In this document: positions 25,881 to 34,364 of the stretch, piece by piece
Layout: every line of letters begins with the position of its first letter
How positions within the stretch are numbered: the first letter of the stretch is position 1
Assembly (NCBI RefSeq): GCF_000317695.1
Contig: NC_019771.1
Location: 1,178,001 to 1,242,000, forward strand
Source: Anabaena cylindrica PCC 7122
GTDB lineage: Bacteria; Cyanobacteriota; Cyanobacteriia; Cyanobacteriales; Nostocaceae
Length of the DNA stretch: 64,000 nucleotides
Direction of reading: 5' to 3'
The notes under the pieces: generated by a model
Seen by the model: only the letters and a program-made list of their open reading frames with translations
What the model was told of the DNA's origin: nothing
Database searches by the model: none
Translations under genes and position numbers: made by a program

Positions 25881-27107
25881 ATGGTTCAAGAACTGGAACG
25901 TAAACGCCAGAGTGCATCTTTTCCCGAATCTGCTCCAGCAGCCAATCCTGTGTTTTTTAGAACTTACAGCCGTAGGACAGCCGCAGGTTTAAGGGAAAGT
26001 TATGATCAGGTGTGCGATCGCACTCTCAAAGGCTTAGTCGAACTGGGAAAACTCACCCGTGAAGAAGCTACCATTTTAGACAAGATGCAGCGCAACATGA
26101 AAGCCCTCCCCAGTGGGCGCTGGATGTGGGTTGGTGGTACAGATTGGTTAACTAAACCCAAAAACTTCTCCGGCGCTTATAACTGCACTTCCACCAACCT
26201 TGTAGACTGGAGTGCTTTTGGCTTAATGATGGATCTAGCCATGATGGGCTGTGGCACAGGAGCCATCATTGAACCACAATATATTAATCAACTGCCTCCT
26301 ATCCGTAATCGCCTAAATATTACCGTCATAGGTGAAATTGGCAGCACTCCTAAAGAACAGCGTCGTGAATATACACAAACCCATATAGAAGCTAACACCG
26401 CTACTATCCACGTTGGAGACAGTAGGGAAGGTTGGGTAAAATCCTATCAAACCCTTTTAGAACTCTCCACCGATGAACGCTTTACAGGTGACGTTCAAGT
26501 ATTTGTAGATATTAGCGATGTGCGCCAATCTGGGGAAACCCTCAAAGGCTTTGGCGGTATGGCTAATCCTGTAAAATTACCTGGATTGTATCAGCGTTGT
26601 GCCTCTATTCTCAATAAGGCTTTAGGTAGACAATTAAATTCAGTTGAATGCTGCTTATTGATCGATGAAGCTGCTGTAACAATTGTTGCAGGCAATATAC
26701 GTAGAAGCGCGGGGATGCGTCAATTTGTTTCTGAGGATGAACAAGGTGCAACTGCCAAAGATAACTTATGGCAACAGGACGCAGAAGGCAACTGGCGCAT
26801 AGATCCAGAGCGAGATTCTCTGAGAATGGCCAACCATACCAGAGTATTTCACCGCAAGCCAACCTTAGAAGAATCCATTGCTGCTGTACGTAAACAATAT
26901 TACAGTGGTGAAGGGGCAATTCAATGGGCTGGTGAAGCAGTAGCTAGGGCTAATATTGATTTACTCAACACCCCAGAACTAAAAAAAGACTTCTTGCAAG
27001 CTTACGAACAAGGAAAAGCTAAAGAATGGATACAGGAACGCCACCCAGATATTGATGCTCAAGAATTAGAACATCGTTTGGGTAGATATGGCTTAAACCC
27101 GTGTGGT
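25881..27107 (+). CDS. nrdJ: Adenosylcobalamin-dependent ribonucleotide reductase, exon 1 (residues 1-409)
   Basis: NrdJ is the class II, B12-dependent reductase that turns ribonucleoside triphosphates into deoxy forms for DNA synthesis. Exon 1 encodes GAYNCTSTNLVDWSAFG (with the first redox cysteine) and LAMMGCGTGAIIE, and ends with NPCG, where the cysteine is the thiyl-radical residue. The frame then meets TAA six bases on, because a group I intron starts after the GGT at 27105-27107. The leader lacks an obvious Shine-Dalgarno sequence. Total mature length after removal of intron and intein is about 766 residues, normal for monomeric class II enzymes. Three broken copies of its 5' end lie upstream. 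Confidence 0.95.
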
Positions 27108-27354
27108 ATTTAAATATACTTGCTTCACGTTAAAAATCTGGCAAAATCGGTGAAGGCTGGGATGCTAATACCGAGGTAATTGCAGGAAATAAAGAGCCTG
27201 TAACACCGTAGAGAGTAGAAGTTGAACCTCTTATGAGAATACAAAACTTCCACGAGTGCCGGACTACAGGAAACTGTAGAAAATGTACTCCGAGCTAGTG
27301 TGAATAAGAAACACTAGAACTAGAGGATAAAGAGCCTTTAGGGTAACAAAACTG
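27108..27354 (+). ncRNA. Group I intron in nrdJ (247 nt, no internal ORF)
   Basis: The 5' exon ends in T (GGT) and the intron ends in G, as group I introns need. The guide GCTTCACG at 27122-27129 pairs with the last eight exon bases (27100-27107), with the splice-site U-G wobble and one mismatch. P7 is visible: AGAGAGTAGAAG upstream pairs through GAGTA with TACTC in AATGTACTCCGA, a covariant form of the usual GACTA/TAGTC. Removing 27108-27354 restores NPCG-EIIGADFHC in frame. The intron falls between codons (phase 0). No homing endonuclease is encoded, so it is probably not mobile by itself. Confidence 0.88.
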
Positions 27355-29397
27355 GAAATTATTGGCGCTGACTTCCATTGTGTCAGTGGTGATACCTTAC
27401 TCATCACTAAAGATGGAATGCACAAAATTCAGGATATTGTCGATTCTGAAATTGAAATTTGGAACGGTAAAAACTGGAGTCAAGTTCAACCATTAAAAAC
27501 TGGTAGTTCTCGCGTTCTCTATCGCGTGCGCTTTGGAGATGGTTCATATTTAGATGCAACTGAGTATCACCGCTTCTTTGTCAAAGATAGATTTGGCAAG
27601 AGTTACAAAGAAGTACAAACAAAAGATTTGATGGATACCAGTCGATATGCGATCCATACTGAACCCTTTACGATTCAGTACGAAGATGGATTAAATATCG
27701 ATCTAAGTTATGCCTACACTTTAGGGGTAGCTGTTGGAGATGGAACAACAGATCAAAAAGATAATGCCAAAGTTAGGTTGTATGAAAAGAAAGCCGTTTT
27801 AAATCTCTCAGGAAATAAATCTCCTCTCAGAGACTATGACTACTTACCCACTTTTACAAATGTTACAGATTTAGGTTTTTCTGGAGAATTTCTCAAAAGC
27901 CTAAAAACAAATTCAGAAGCACTGAACGTTATTGCTAGTTGGAACCGTCAAGCAATTTTGCATTTTATCGCTGGTTTAGCAGATACAGACGGATCAAATA
28001 CACACAGCAACGGCATCAGAATATATATCTCTGACTATGATCGAGCATACCGAGTTCAGTTACTACTAACAAAATGCGGTATTCGTTCATCTGTAAATCT
28101 TTGCGCTCATAAAGGGGCAGTCACTAACTATGGAATCAGAAGTAGAGATTTATACTACTTGGAAATAACTGACTGTGGCGAAATTCCCTGCCAGCGTTTG
28201 GATGTAAGCAAAGGCACAAATGCCAAATATAAAGGTAAATGGCAAGTTGTGAAAAGTGTTGAACAATTACCAGGATTACATGATACTTACTGCTTTAATG
28301 AGCCGGAATATCATAAAGGTGTTTTTGGTAATACATTAACCGGAAACTGCAACTTATCTGAGGTACACTTAAACCAACTCGATCCCGACAACTACAAAGA
28401 ACAAGAAGAAGCATTTACAGCAGGTGCCTTGTCAGTGGCCGCATTGTTAAATCACCAATTCCTTGAACCACGCTATCAATACAGCCGGGAATTAGATCCC
28501 ATTGTTGGTGTTTCTTTCACCGGTTTATTTGACTTCTTTGTTCATGCTTTTGGTGTGGACTGGCTACGCTGGTGGGAAGCAGGAAGACCAGAAACCCCCG
28601 AAGGACTGGTTTTCAAACGTGGTGAGCAAAAATATCTCAACTTTTGGAAAGATGTAGTCCATAAAGTAGTGTGGGAATATTGCGATCGCCATAATATCAA
28701 ACGCCCCAATCGTTGCACCACAGTTCAACCCAGTGGCACGAAATCTCTTTTAACAGGTGCTAGTTCTGGTTGGCATCCCCCCAAAGCCCAAAGATTCATT
28801 CGTCGGATCACCTTCGGTAAAAATGACCCCGTAGCCCTAGCTTGTATAGACTACGGTTACAACGTCATACCTTCCCAATCTGACAAAGACGAAAACGGCA
28901 ACTTACTAAATGACCCATTTGATTATCGTTGTACAGAATGGTTAGTAGAAATACCCGTTGCTGTATCTTGGGCAGATTTACCCGGTGCTGATGTAATTGA
29001 TGTGTCTAAGTTCTCAGCCTTAGCCCAATTAGATTTCGTCATGCAAGTACAGAAATTTTACACAGCCCATAACACAAGTGCCACCATAGAACTGCGTTCC
29101 GAGGAAGTTGAACCCTTGGGAACACGCATCTATGAAGCCATTCACAACGATGAAGGTTACATTTCTGCTGCTTTATTAGCGCGGTTCGACGATTTGCAAT
29201 CATTCCCCCGTTTACCCTTTGAACCCATAGACAAAGCTACCTATGAACGCTTGTCTCAAGAAGTCAAAATTAGACGGAAAACAGATGATTTCTGTGGCGC
29301 TTTAAGTCGTTACGATTTAGGTGAACTAACAGACGCAGGCCCCAGCGGTTGCGACTCTGATAAATGTATGTTTCCTGAACAGCAACCAAATTTATAA
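27355..29397 (+). CDS. nrdJ: Adenosylcobalamin-dependent ribonucleotide reductase, exon 2 with intein
   Basis: The exon opens with EIIGADFH (eight residues of the N-extein), then the intein 27379-28347, then the C-extein CNLSEVHLNQLDP to the stop (349 residues). The first C-extein cysteine is both the splicing +1 residue and, by the class II alignment, one of the two redox-active cysteines of the active site. The extein goes on with PSGTKSLLTGASSGWHPP, the phosphate-binding region, and ends with CGALSRYDLGELTDAGPSGCDSDKC, whose cysteines probably re-reduce the active site. The apparent ATG at 27418 lies inside the intein and is not a start. Confidence 0.93.
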   Translation, partial: EIIGADFHCVSGDTLLITKDGMHKIQDIVDSEIEIWNGKNWSQVQPLKTGSSRVLYRVRFGDGSYLDATEYHRFFVKDRFGKSYKEVQTKDLMDTSRYAIHTEPFTIQYEDGLNIDLSYAYTLGVAVGDGTTDQKDNAKVRLYEKKAVLNLSGNKSPLRDYDYLPTFTNVTDLGFSGEFLKSLKTNSEALNVIASWNRQAILHFIAGLADTDGSNTHSNGIRIYISDYDRAYRVQLLLTKCGIRSSVNLCAHKGAVTNYGIRSRDLYYLEITDCGEIPCQRLDVSKGTNAKYKGKWQVVKSVEQLPGLHDTYCFNEPEYHKGVFGNTLTGNCNLSEVHLNQLDPDNYKEQEEAFTAGALSVAALLNHQFLEPRYQYSRELDPIVGVSFTGLFDFFVHAFGVDWLRWWEAGRPETPEGLVFKRGEQKYLNFWKDVVHKVVWEYCDRHNIKRPNRCTTVQPSGTKSLLTGASSGWHPPKAQRFIRRITFGKNDPVALACIDYGYNVIPSQSDKDENGNLLNDPFDYRCTEWLVEIPVAVSWADLPGADVIDVSKFSALAQLDFVMQVQKFYTAHNTSATIELRSEEVEPLGTRIYEAIHNDEGYISAALLARFDDLQSFPRLPFEPIDKATYERLSQEVKIRRKTDDFCGALSRYDLGELTDAGPSGCDSDKCMFPEQQPNL
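27379..28347 (+). mobile_element. Intein in NrdJ (323 residues) with LAGLIDADG homing endonuclease
   Basis: The intein starts with CVSGDTLL (block A) and has DATEYHRFF (block B, TxxH). Two LAGLIDADG-type motifs follow, YTLGVAVGDG and FIAGLADTDG, with acidic residues kept in both, so an active DNA-cutting enzyme is possible. The end is block F (LHDTYCFNEPEYHKGVF) and block G (GNTLTGN before Cys). The penultimate residue is Gly instead of the usual His, as seen in some reductase inteins. The insertion point, between FH and CNLSEV, lies 24 bp after the intron. Confidence 0.92.
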
Positions 29398-29523
29398 GGA
29401 GTGGAGACTGGGAAGATAGGGAAGAAAAATCATCTCCCTGATCTCCTTACCTACGAAATCATTTTCCAAGTTACGATTGATTAAGAAATAGTAATTTTTA
29501 CAGCAATACCAGGAGACATTTAA

Positions 29524-29736
29524 ATGTTCATAGATGAATTGTCCCCCATCTTTAAACAAGCTACTCAGCACCCAGTCTCATTTTTTGGTGGGTTATTCTC
29601 TGGAGTGCTGCGACTTAACCTCACGGATGATCCTGTTAAAACTTGGCTAGACCAACATATTGGTTCAAGTGGTTCCACTACTTCCGGGCTTCAGAATGGT
29701 AAAACCTCTGGCCCTCAACAAATTTCAATTGATTAA
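29524..29736 (+). CDS. Small hypothetical protein
   Basis: A 70-residue protein with a good CAGGAGA ribosome site eight bases before the ATG. It begins MFIDELSPIFKQATQHPVSF, has a Gly-rich segment (FFGGLFSGVLRLNLTDDPVKTWLDQ) and a Ser/Thr/Gly-rich, likely disordered tail. I believe close relatives occur next to nrdJ in other Nostocales, but cannot check. No function is known to me. Confidence 0.65.
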   Translation: MFIDELSPIFKQATQHPVSFFGGLFSGVLRLNLTDDPVKTWLDQHIGSSGSTTSGLQNGKTSGPQQISID

Positions 29737-30218
29737 CCTGTTCTTAACCGTTAACTGTTAAACGTTAACGGTTAATATAGCGGTTGCCATTACCTGATCA
29801 GATCAGTGTTTTAAAAAGCCGACTATCATAACTTGAAATTTACTAGAAACAACAAAAATATACCCGACTAGTTATGAACAGCCGATAAATCTCCAGACTC
29901 GTCGGGGCTTTCTATTTTTTTATAGAAATATTCGGTAAACGTAAAACTCAGCGGCTTTAGCCCTGAGAGTGTCAAGTATAAAGGATGATGGTTTTTAGGC
30001 AGTGTCTTTAAATTACCAAAAAAAATATTTATTAGCTAGACAAATTACTGAATATTCCTGATCACTGACTTCTTGAAGGAGTAACCCAAAATATCAATTC
30101 TTTAGTTTATCTAAAATCAATCTTTAGTTATCAAAATACCTTTCTAAGATAGAGGTAGCGACTAAAAATCGCCATTGAGAAAACCAACCCAAAAGCAAAA
30201 CGCTAGGGAGTAACAAAA
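29737..30218. other. Leader region of the fbp operon, with a 12-bp perfect hairpin
   Basis: TTAACCGTTAAC at 29744-29755 is exactly inverted at 29764-29775 (loop of eight), with no T-run, so it is a repeat or weak terminator after the 29524 gene. The remaining 440 bp is AT-rich and must contain the promoter(s) of fbp; I could not point to a convincing NtcA or other operator. Confidence 0.55.
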
Positions 30219-31268
30219 ATGGCTCAAGCCTCTGAATCTTTAGATTTGTCTATCAGCTACGCTACAGACAAAGCCCTAGATCGTGATTGTACAACCTTAT
30301 CCCGTCACGTCCTTCAACAATTGCAGAGTTTTTCGGCAGACGCACAAGATTTAAGTGCGCTAATGAATCGTATTGCGTTGGCTGGTAAACTGGTGGCGCG
30401 TCGCATGAGCAATGCTGGCTTAATGGAAGGTGTTCTGGGATTTACTGGGGAAGTTAACGTCCAGGGAGAATCTGTTAAAAAATTGGATGTCTACGCCAAC
30501 GACGTATTTATCTCAGTGTTTAAGCAAAGCGGCTTAGTTTGTCGCCTCGCTTCCGAGGAAATGGAAAATCCCTACTATATTCCAGAAAACTGTCCTATTG
30601 GTCGTTATACCTTGCTGTATGACCCAATTGACGGATCATCTAACACTGATACTAATCTTAGCTTAGGTTCTATTTTTTCCATCCGTCAACAGGAAGGAAA
30701 CGATAGCGATGGTAAAGCCACTGACCTGCTGACCAACGGACACAAGCAAATTGCCGCCGGATACATACTATACGGGCCAAGTACGATGCTGGTCTATACT
30801 ATAGGTAAGGGGGTTCATTCCTTTACCCTTGATCCCAGTTTAGGGGAGTTTATTCTCACAGAAGAAAATATCAAAATTCCTGACCACGGTTCTGTTTACA
30901 GCGTTAATGAGGGGAACTTCTGGCAGTGGGATGAATCCATTAGGGAATACATTCGCTATGTTCATCGCACCGAAGGTTATACCGCTCGTTATAGTGGCGC
31001 GATGGTGAGTGATATCCATAGAATTTTAGTTCAAGGTGGTGTGTTTCTGTATCCAGGCACACTGCAAAAACCAGAAGGTAAGTTGCGCCTACTTTATGAA
31101 TCTGCGCCTTTAGCATTTGTGATTGAACAAGCTGGAGGTAGAGCAACTACAGGATTAGTGGAGATTGTGGACGTAGTTCCGAAAAAACTACATCAACGCA
31201 CTCCTCTAATTATTGGTAGTAAAAAAGATGTGGCTAAGGTTGAGTCTTTTATTCAAAATGGTCATTAG
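30219..31268 (+). CDS. fbp: Class I fructose-1,6-bisphosphatase
   Basis: The enzyme hydrolyses fructose 1,6-bisphosphate to fructose 6-phosphate, feeding the oxidative pentose phosphate cycle from its operon position. The 349-residue product contains YDPIDGSSNTDTNLSLGSIFSI (about 134-155), the metal-binding motif of class I FBPases, and EGKLRLLYESAPLAFVIEQAGG near 285 with the catalytic-site consensus. The start has a CTAGGGAG ribosome site ten bases away. The class I enzyme differs from the bifunctional FBPase/SBPase (class II) used in the cyanobacterial Calvin cycle. It is first of the fbp-tal-zwf-opcA set. Confidence 0.96.
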   Translation: MAQASESLDLSISYATDKALDRDCTTLSRHVLQQLQSFSADAQDLSALMNRIALAGKLVARRMSNAGLMEGVLGFTGEVNVQGESVKKLDVYANDVFISVFKQSGLVCRLASEEMENPYYIPENCPIGRYTLLYDPIDGSSNTDTNLSLGSIFSIRQQEGNDSDGKATDLLTNGHKQIAAGYILYGPSTMLVYTIGKGVHSFTLDPSLGEFILTEENIKIPDHGSVYSVNEGNFWQWDESIREYIRYVHRTEGYTARYSGAMVSDIHRILVQGGVFLYPGTLQKPEGKLRLLYESAPLAFVIEQAGGRATTGLVEIVDVVPKKLHQRTPLIIGSKKDVAKVESFIQNGH

Positions 31269-31475
31269 ACGAATTTGAAAAAAGCGGCTAACTAATGCCA
31301 GTAATGAATTTGAAGATTGGCAATGTGGGATTGGAATGCAGGACTAGCAATGTTCGTTAGTGAATTTAAAGATTCATCTCAGTTGGTTGATGCCAAAAAT
31401 AAAAGCTGCCATCAACTGAGGGATTTTCTCAAGTTCACAAAAAAACACTGTTAACTTAGGAGTTAAAAAATAGTT

Positions 31476-32621
31476 ATGGCAACCAATCATTTATTAGAGA
31501 TTAAACAATACGGTCAAAGTATCTGGATGGATAATTTGAGCCGTGACATTATTGAATCAGGGGAACTCGAAAACTTGATGAAAAATCAAGGAATCTCTGG
31601 TATTACTTCCAATCCGGCCATCTTTGGAAAGGCAATTACTGGTAATGCCATTTATGATGCTGATATTGAAGCGGGAATTCGTGAGGGTTTACCAACATAT
31701 AACATCTATGAATCTCTAATTTTTGCAGATATCCGCAATGCTTGCGATATTTTGCGTCCTGTTTATGATGCCACGAATGGTTTAGATGGTTATGTGAGTA
31801 TTGAAGTTCCACCAACTATAGCTCATGATACCCAAGCCACAATAGCTGAAGCTCGTCGCTATTTCCAAGAAATTGGGCGAGAAAATGTGATGATAAAAAT
31901 TCCTGGAACCCAGGCAGGTTTACCTGCTGTAGAACAAGCAATAGCTGAAGGAATTAACGTCAACGTGACACTGTTGTTTGCAGTCCAAAGTTACATTAAT
32001 GCAGCTTGGGCGTATATTCGTGGCTTAGAAAAACGGGTGAGTGAAGGTAGGGATATTAGCCAAATTGCCTCTGTAGCCAGCTTCTTCTTGAGTCGGATTG
32101 ATAACAACATCGACGCTAAGATAGATGCGAAATTGCAGAGGGGTGTTGATGACATTAACCATGAAGCAGTGCTGCGAGCGGTAAGAGGGAAAATAGCGAT
32201 CGCTAATGCCAAGATAGCTTACCAAGAATACAAGAAAATCACCAGCACTGATGCTTGGCAAGCATTAGCAGCAAAAGGCGCAAAAGTACAGCGGTTACTG
32301 TGGGCCAGCACCAGCACCAAAGACCCCAGTTACAACGATGTCATGTATGTCAACGAACTGATTGGCAAAGACACCGTTAACACCTTACCACCAGCCACAA
32401 TTAAAGCTTGTGCTGATCATTGTCATGTGAGCGATCGCTTGGAAACAGGCGTAGACGAAGCTTACAATCTCCTCGAAAGCTTGGAAGCGCAGGACATTAA
32501 CATAAACATCAATACCGTAATGGACGAACTACTCGTTGAAGGTATTGACAAATTTGTCCAGCCCTTCCAGTCACTAATGAACTCTTTAGAAGGCAAAATC
32601 AAGCTATTGTCACCAGTATAG
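31476..32621 (+). CDS. tal: Transaldolase
   Basis: Transaldolase moves a dihydroxyacetone unit between sugar phosphates in the non-oxidative pentose phosphate pathway. The 381-residue product has SIEVPPTIAHDTQATIAEARR and NVMIKIPGTQAGLPA, where the lysine of MIKIPGT forms the Schiff base. The length is that of the longer TalB-like cyanobacterial/actinobacterial type. It is preceded by TTAGGAG eight bases before the ATG. It lies 207 bp after fbp and 108 bp before zwf; the second gap is filled by tandem repeats. Confidence 0.96.
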   Translation: MATNHLLEIKQYGQSIWMDNLSRDIIESGELENLMKNQGISGITSNPAIFGKAITGNAIYDADIEAGIREGLPTYNIYESLIFADIRNACDILRPVYDATNGLDGYVSIEVPPTIAHDTQATIAEARRYFQEIGRENVMIKIPGTQAGLPAVEQAIAEGINVNVTLLFAVQSYINAAWAYIRGLEKRVSEGRDISQIASVASFFLSRIDNNIDAKIDAKLQRGVDDINHEAVLRAVRGKIAIANAKIAYQEYKKITSTDAWQALAAKGAKVQRLLWASTSTKDPSYNDVMYVNELIGKDTVNTLPPATIKACADHCHVSDRLETGVDEAYNLLESLEAQDINININTVMDELLVEGIDKFVQPFQSLMNSLEGKIKLLSPV

Positions 32622-32726
32622 GGAATAGGGAATAGGGAATGGGGAATAGGGAAAAACTCTTACCCTATTCCCTACACCCAATACCCCTTCCCTAAATCCA
32701 AAATCCAAAATCCAAAATCCTAAATT
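32619..32726. repeat. STRR cluster between tal and zwf
   Basis: TAGGGAATAGGGAATAGGGA begins at the tal stop codon; its complement-like TACCCTATTCCCTA follows at 32661, so a hairpin can form. Four AAATCCA units (from 32694) come just before zwf. Such runs are typical of Nostocales intergenic ends. Confidence 0.85.
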
Positions 32727-32729
32727 GTT

Positions 32730-34259
32730 ATGGTCAGTCTGCTAGAAAATCCCCTACGCGTTGGTCTACAACAGCAAGGGATGCCCGAACCCCAAATTAT
32801 AGTTATCTTTGGTGCTTCCGGGGATCTTACCTGGCGCAAACTAGTACCAGCACTGTACAAATTACGTAGAGAAAGACGCATTCCTCCAGAAACCACCATT
32901 GTCGGTGTAGCACGTCGAGAATGGAGTCATGAATACTTCCGTGAACAAATGCAGAAGGGCATGGAAGAAGCTCATAGCAGTGTCGAACTAGGGGAACTCT
33001 GGCAAGACTTCTCCCAAGGTCTGTTTTACTGTCCTGGTAACATAGACGACCCGGAAAGCTACCAAAAACTGAAAACCTTATTATCCGAATTAGACGAAAA
33101 ACGGGGAACACGGGGCAACCGGATGTTCTACCTTTCCGTTGCACCCAACTTCTTCCCAGAAGCTATTAAACAGCTAGGAAGTGGAGGGATGCTAGAAGAT
33201 CCCTACAAACATCGTTTGGTAATTGAAAAACCCTTTGGTCGAGATTTGGCAACTGCCCAAAGTCTGAACCAAATCGTGCAGAAATATTGCAAAGAAAACC
33301 AAGTCTACCGCATCGACCACTACTTAGGTAAAGAAACCGTTCAAAACTTGCTGGTGTTCCGTTTTGCTAATGCCATTTTTGAACCTTTGTGGAATCGCCA
33401 ATTTGTTGACCATGTACAAATTACTGTAGCCGAAACCGTCGGCGTAGAAGACCGGGCTGGTTATTATGAAAGCGCCGGCGCACTGCGGGATATGTTGCAA
33501 AATCACTTAATGCAACTTTACTGCTTGACAGCAATGGAAGCACCCAACGCTATGGATGCTGATAGTATTCGCACGGAAAAAGTTAAAGTACTACAGGCTA
33601 CTCGTCTAGCTGATATTCATAATCTGTCACGTTCGGCAATTCGTGGTCAATATAGTGCTGGCTGGATGAAAGGACAACCAGTACCAGGATATCGCGTAGA
33701 GCCAGGAGTTAATCCTAACTCTACTACACCCACCTTTGTAGCCATGAAGTTTTTAGTAGACAACTGGCGCTGGAAAGGTGTTCCTTTCTACCTCAGGACT
33801 GGAAAGCGGATGCCGAAAAAAGTCAGTGAAATTTCCATTCATTTCCGTGAAGTTCCTTCCAGAATGTTTACCTCTGCGGCTCAACAGGCAAACGCCAACA
33901 TTCTGACAATGCGAATTCAGCCCAATGAAGGAATTTCCCTGCGTTTTGATGTGAAAATGCCAGGGGCAGAATTTCGTACCCGTGCCGTTGACATGGACTT
34001 TAGTTATGGTTCCTTTGGTATCCAAGCTACTTCTGATGCCTATGACCGCCTATTCCTCGATTGCATGATGGGCGACCAAACACTCTTCACACGGGCAGAC
34101 GAAGTGGAAGCAGCTTGGCAAGTAGTCACACCAGCACTTTCTGTTTGGGACGCACCCGCAGATCCTATCACTGTTCCTCAATACGAGGCCGGTACTTGGG
34201 AACCAGCGGAAGCAGAATTCTTAATTAACCAAGATGGTCGCCGTTGGCGCAGACTCTAA
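32730..34259 (+). CDS. zwf: Glucose-6-phosphate 1-dehydrogenase
   Basis: The enzyme oxidises glucose 6-phosphate with NADP to start the oxidative pentose phosphate pathway, which is the main NADPH source in the dark and in heterocysts. The 509-residue product has GASGDLTWRKLVPALYKL (about 28-45) for dinucleotide binding and RIDHYLGKE (about 194-202), the catalytic signature. It is followed by opcA, its assembly and activation partner, 105 bp downstream. Redox-sensitive cysteines are present but were not mapped. Confidence 0.97.
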   Translation: MVSLLENPLRVGLQQQGMPEPQIIVIFGASGDLTWRKLVPALYKLRRERRIPPETTIVGVARREWSHEYFREQMQKGMEEAHSSVELGELWQDFSQGLFYCPGNIDDPESYQKLKTLLSELDEKRGTRGNRMFYLSVAPNFFPEAIKQLGSGGMLEDPYKHRLVIEKPFGRDLATAQSLNQIVQKYCKENQVYRIDHYLGKETVQNLLVFRFANAIFEPLWNRQFVDHVQITVAETVGVEDRAGYYESAGALRDMLQNHLMQLYCLTAMEAPNAMDADSIRTEKVKVLQATRLADIHNLSRSAIRGQYSAGWMKGQPVPGYRVEPGVNPNSTTPTFVAMKFLVDNWRWKGVPFYLRTGKRMPKKVSEISIHFREVPSRMFTSAAQQANANILTMRIQPNEGISLRFDVKMPGAEFRTRAVDMDFSYGSFGIQATSDAYDRLFLDCMMGDQTLFTRADEVEAAWQVVTPALSVWDAPADPITVPQYEAGTWEPAEAEFLINQDGRRWRRL

Positions 34260-34265
34260 GTATTT

Positions 34266-34352
34266 AGGTAATGGGTAATGGGTAATAGCCAAATAATTCT
34301 TATCCAATTACCAATTACCTCTTCCCCAAATCACCAATTACCAATCCCTAAT
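34266..34352. repeat. Short tandem repeats between zwf and opcA
   Basis: GGTAATGGGTAATGGGTAAT directly after the zwf stop, then ATTACCAATTACC and CACCAATTACCAATCCC, which are partly complementary to the first run. It is the same kind of STRR filling as in the tal-zwf gap, with a different unit. Confidence 0.75.
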
Positions 34353-34364
34353 CCAAAATAGACT

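Noticed and set aside
27107..27354. Frameshift or nonsense mutation making nrdJ a pseudogene
   Set aside because: Removal of exactly 247 nt restores the conserved NPCG-EIIG sequence, and the removed part has group I intron P1 and P7 pairings.
27418..29397. Separate gene starting at the ATG at 27418
   Set aside because: This ATG is inside the intein, 13 residues after its first cysteine; the frame extends upstream to the exon boundary at 27355.
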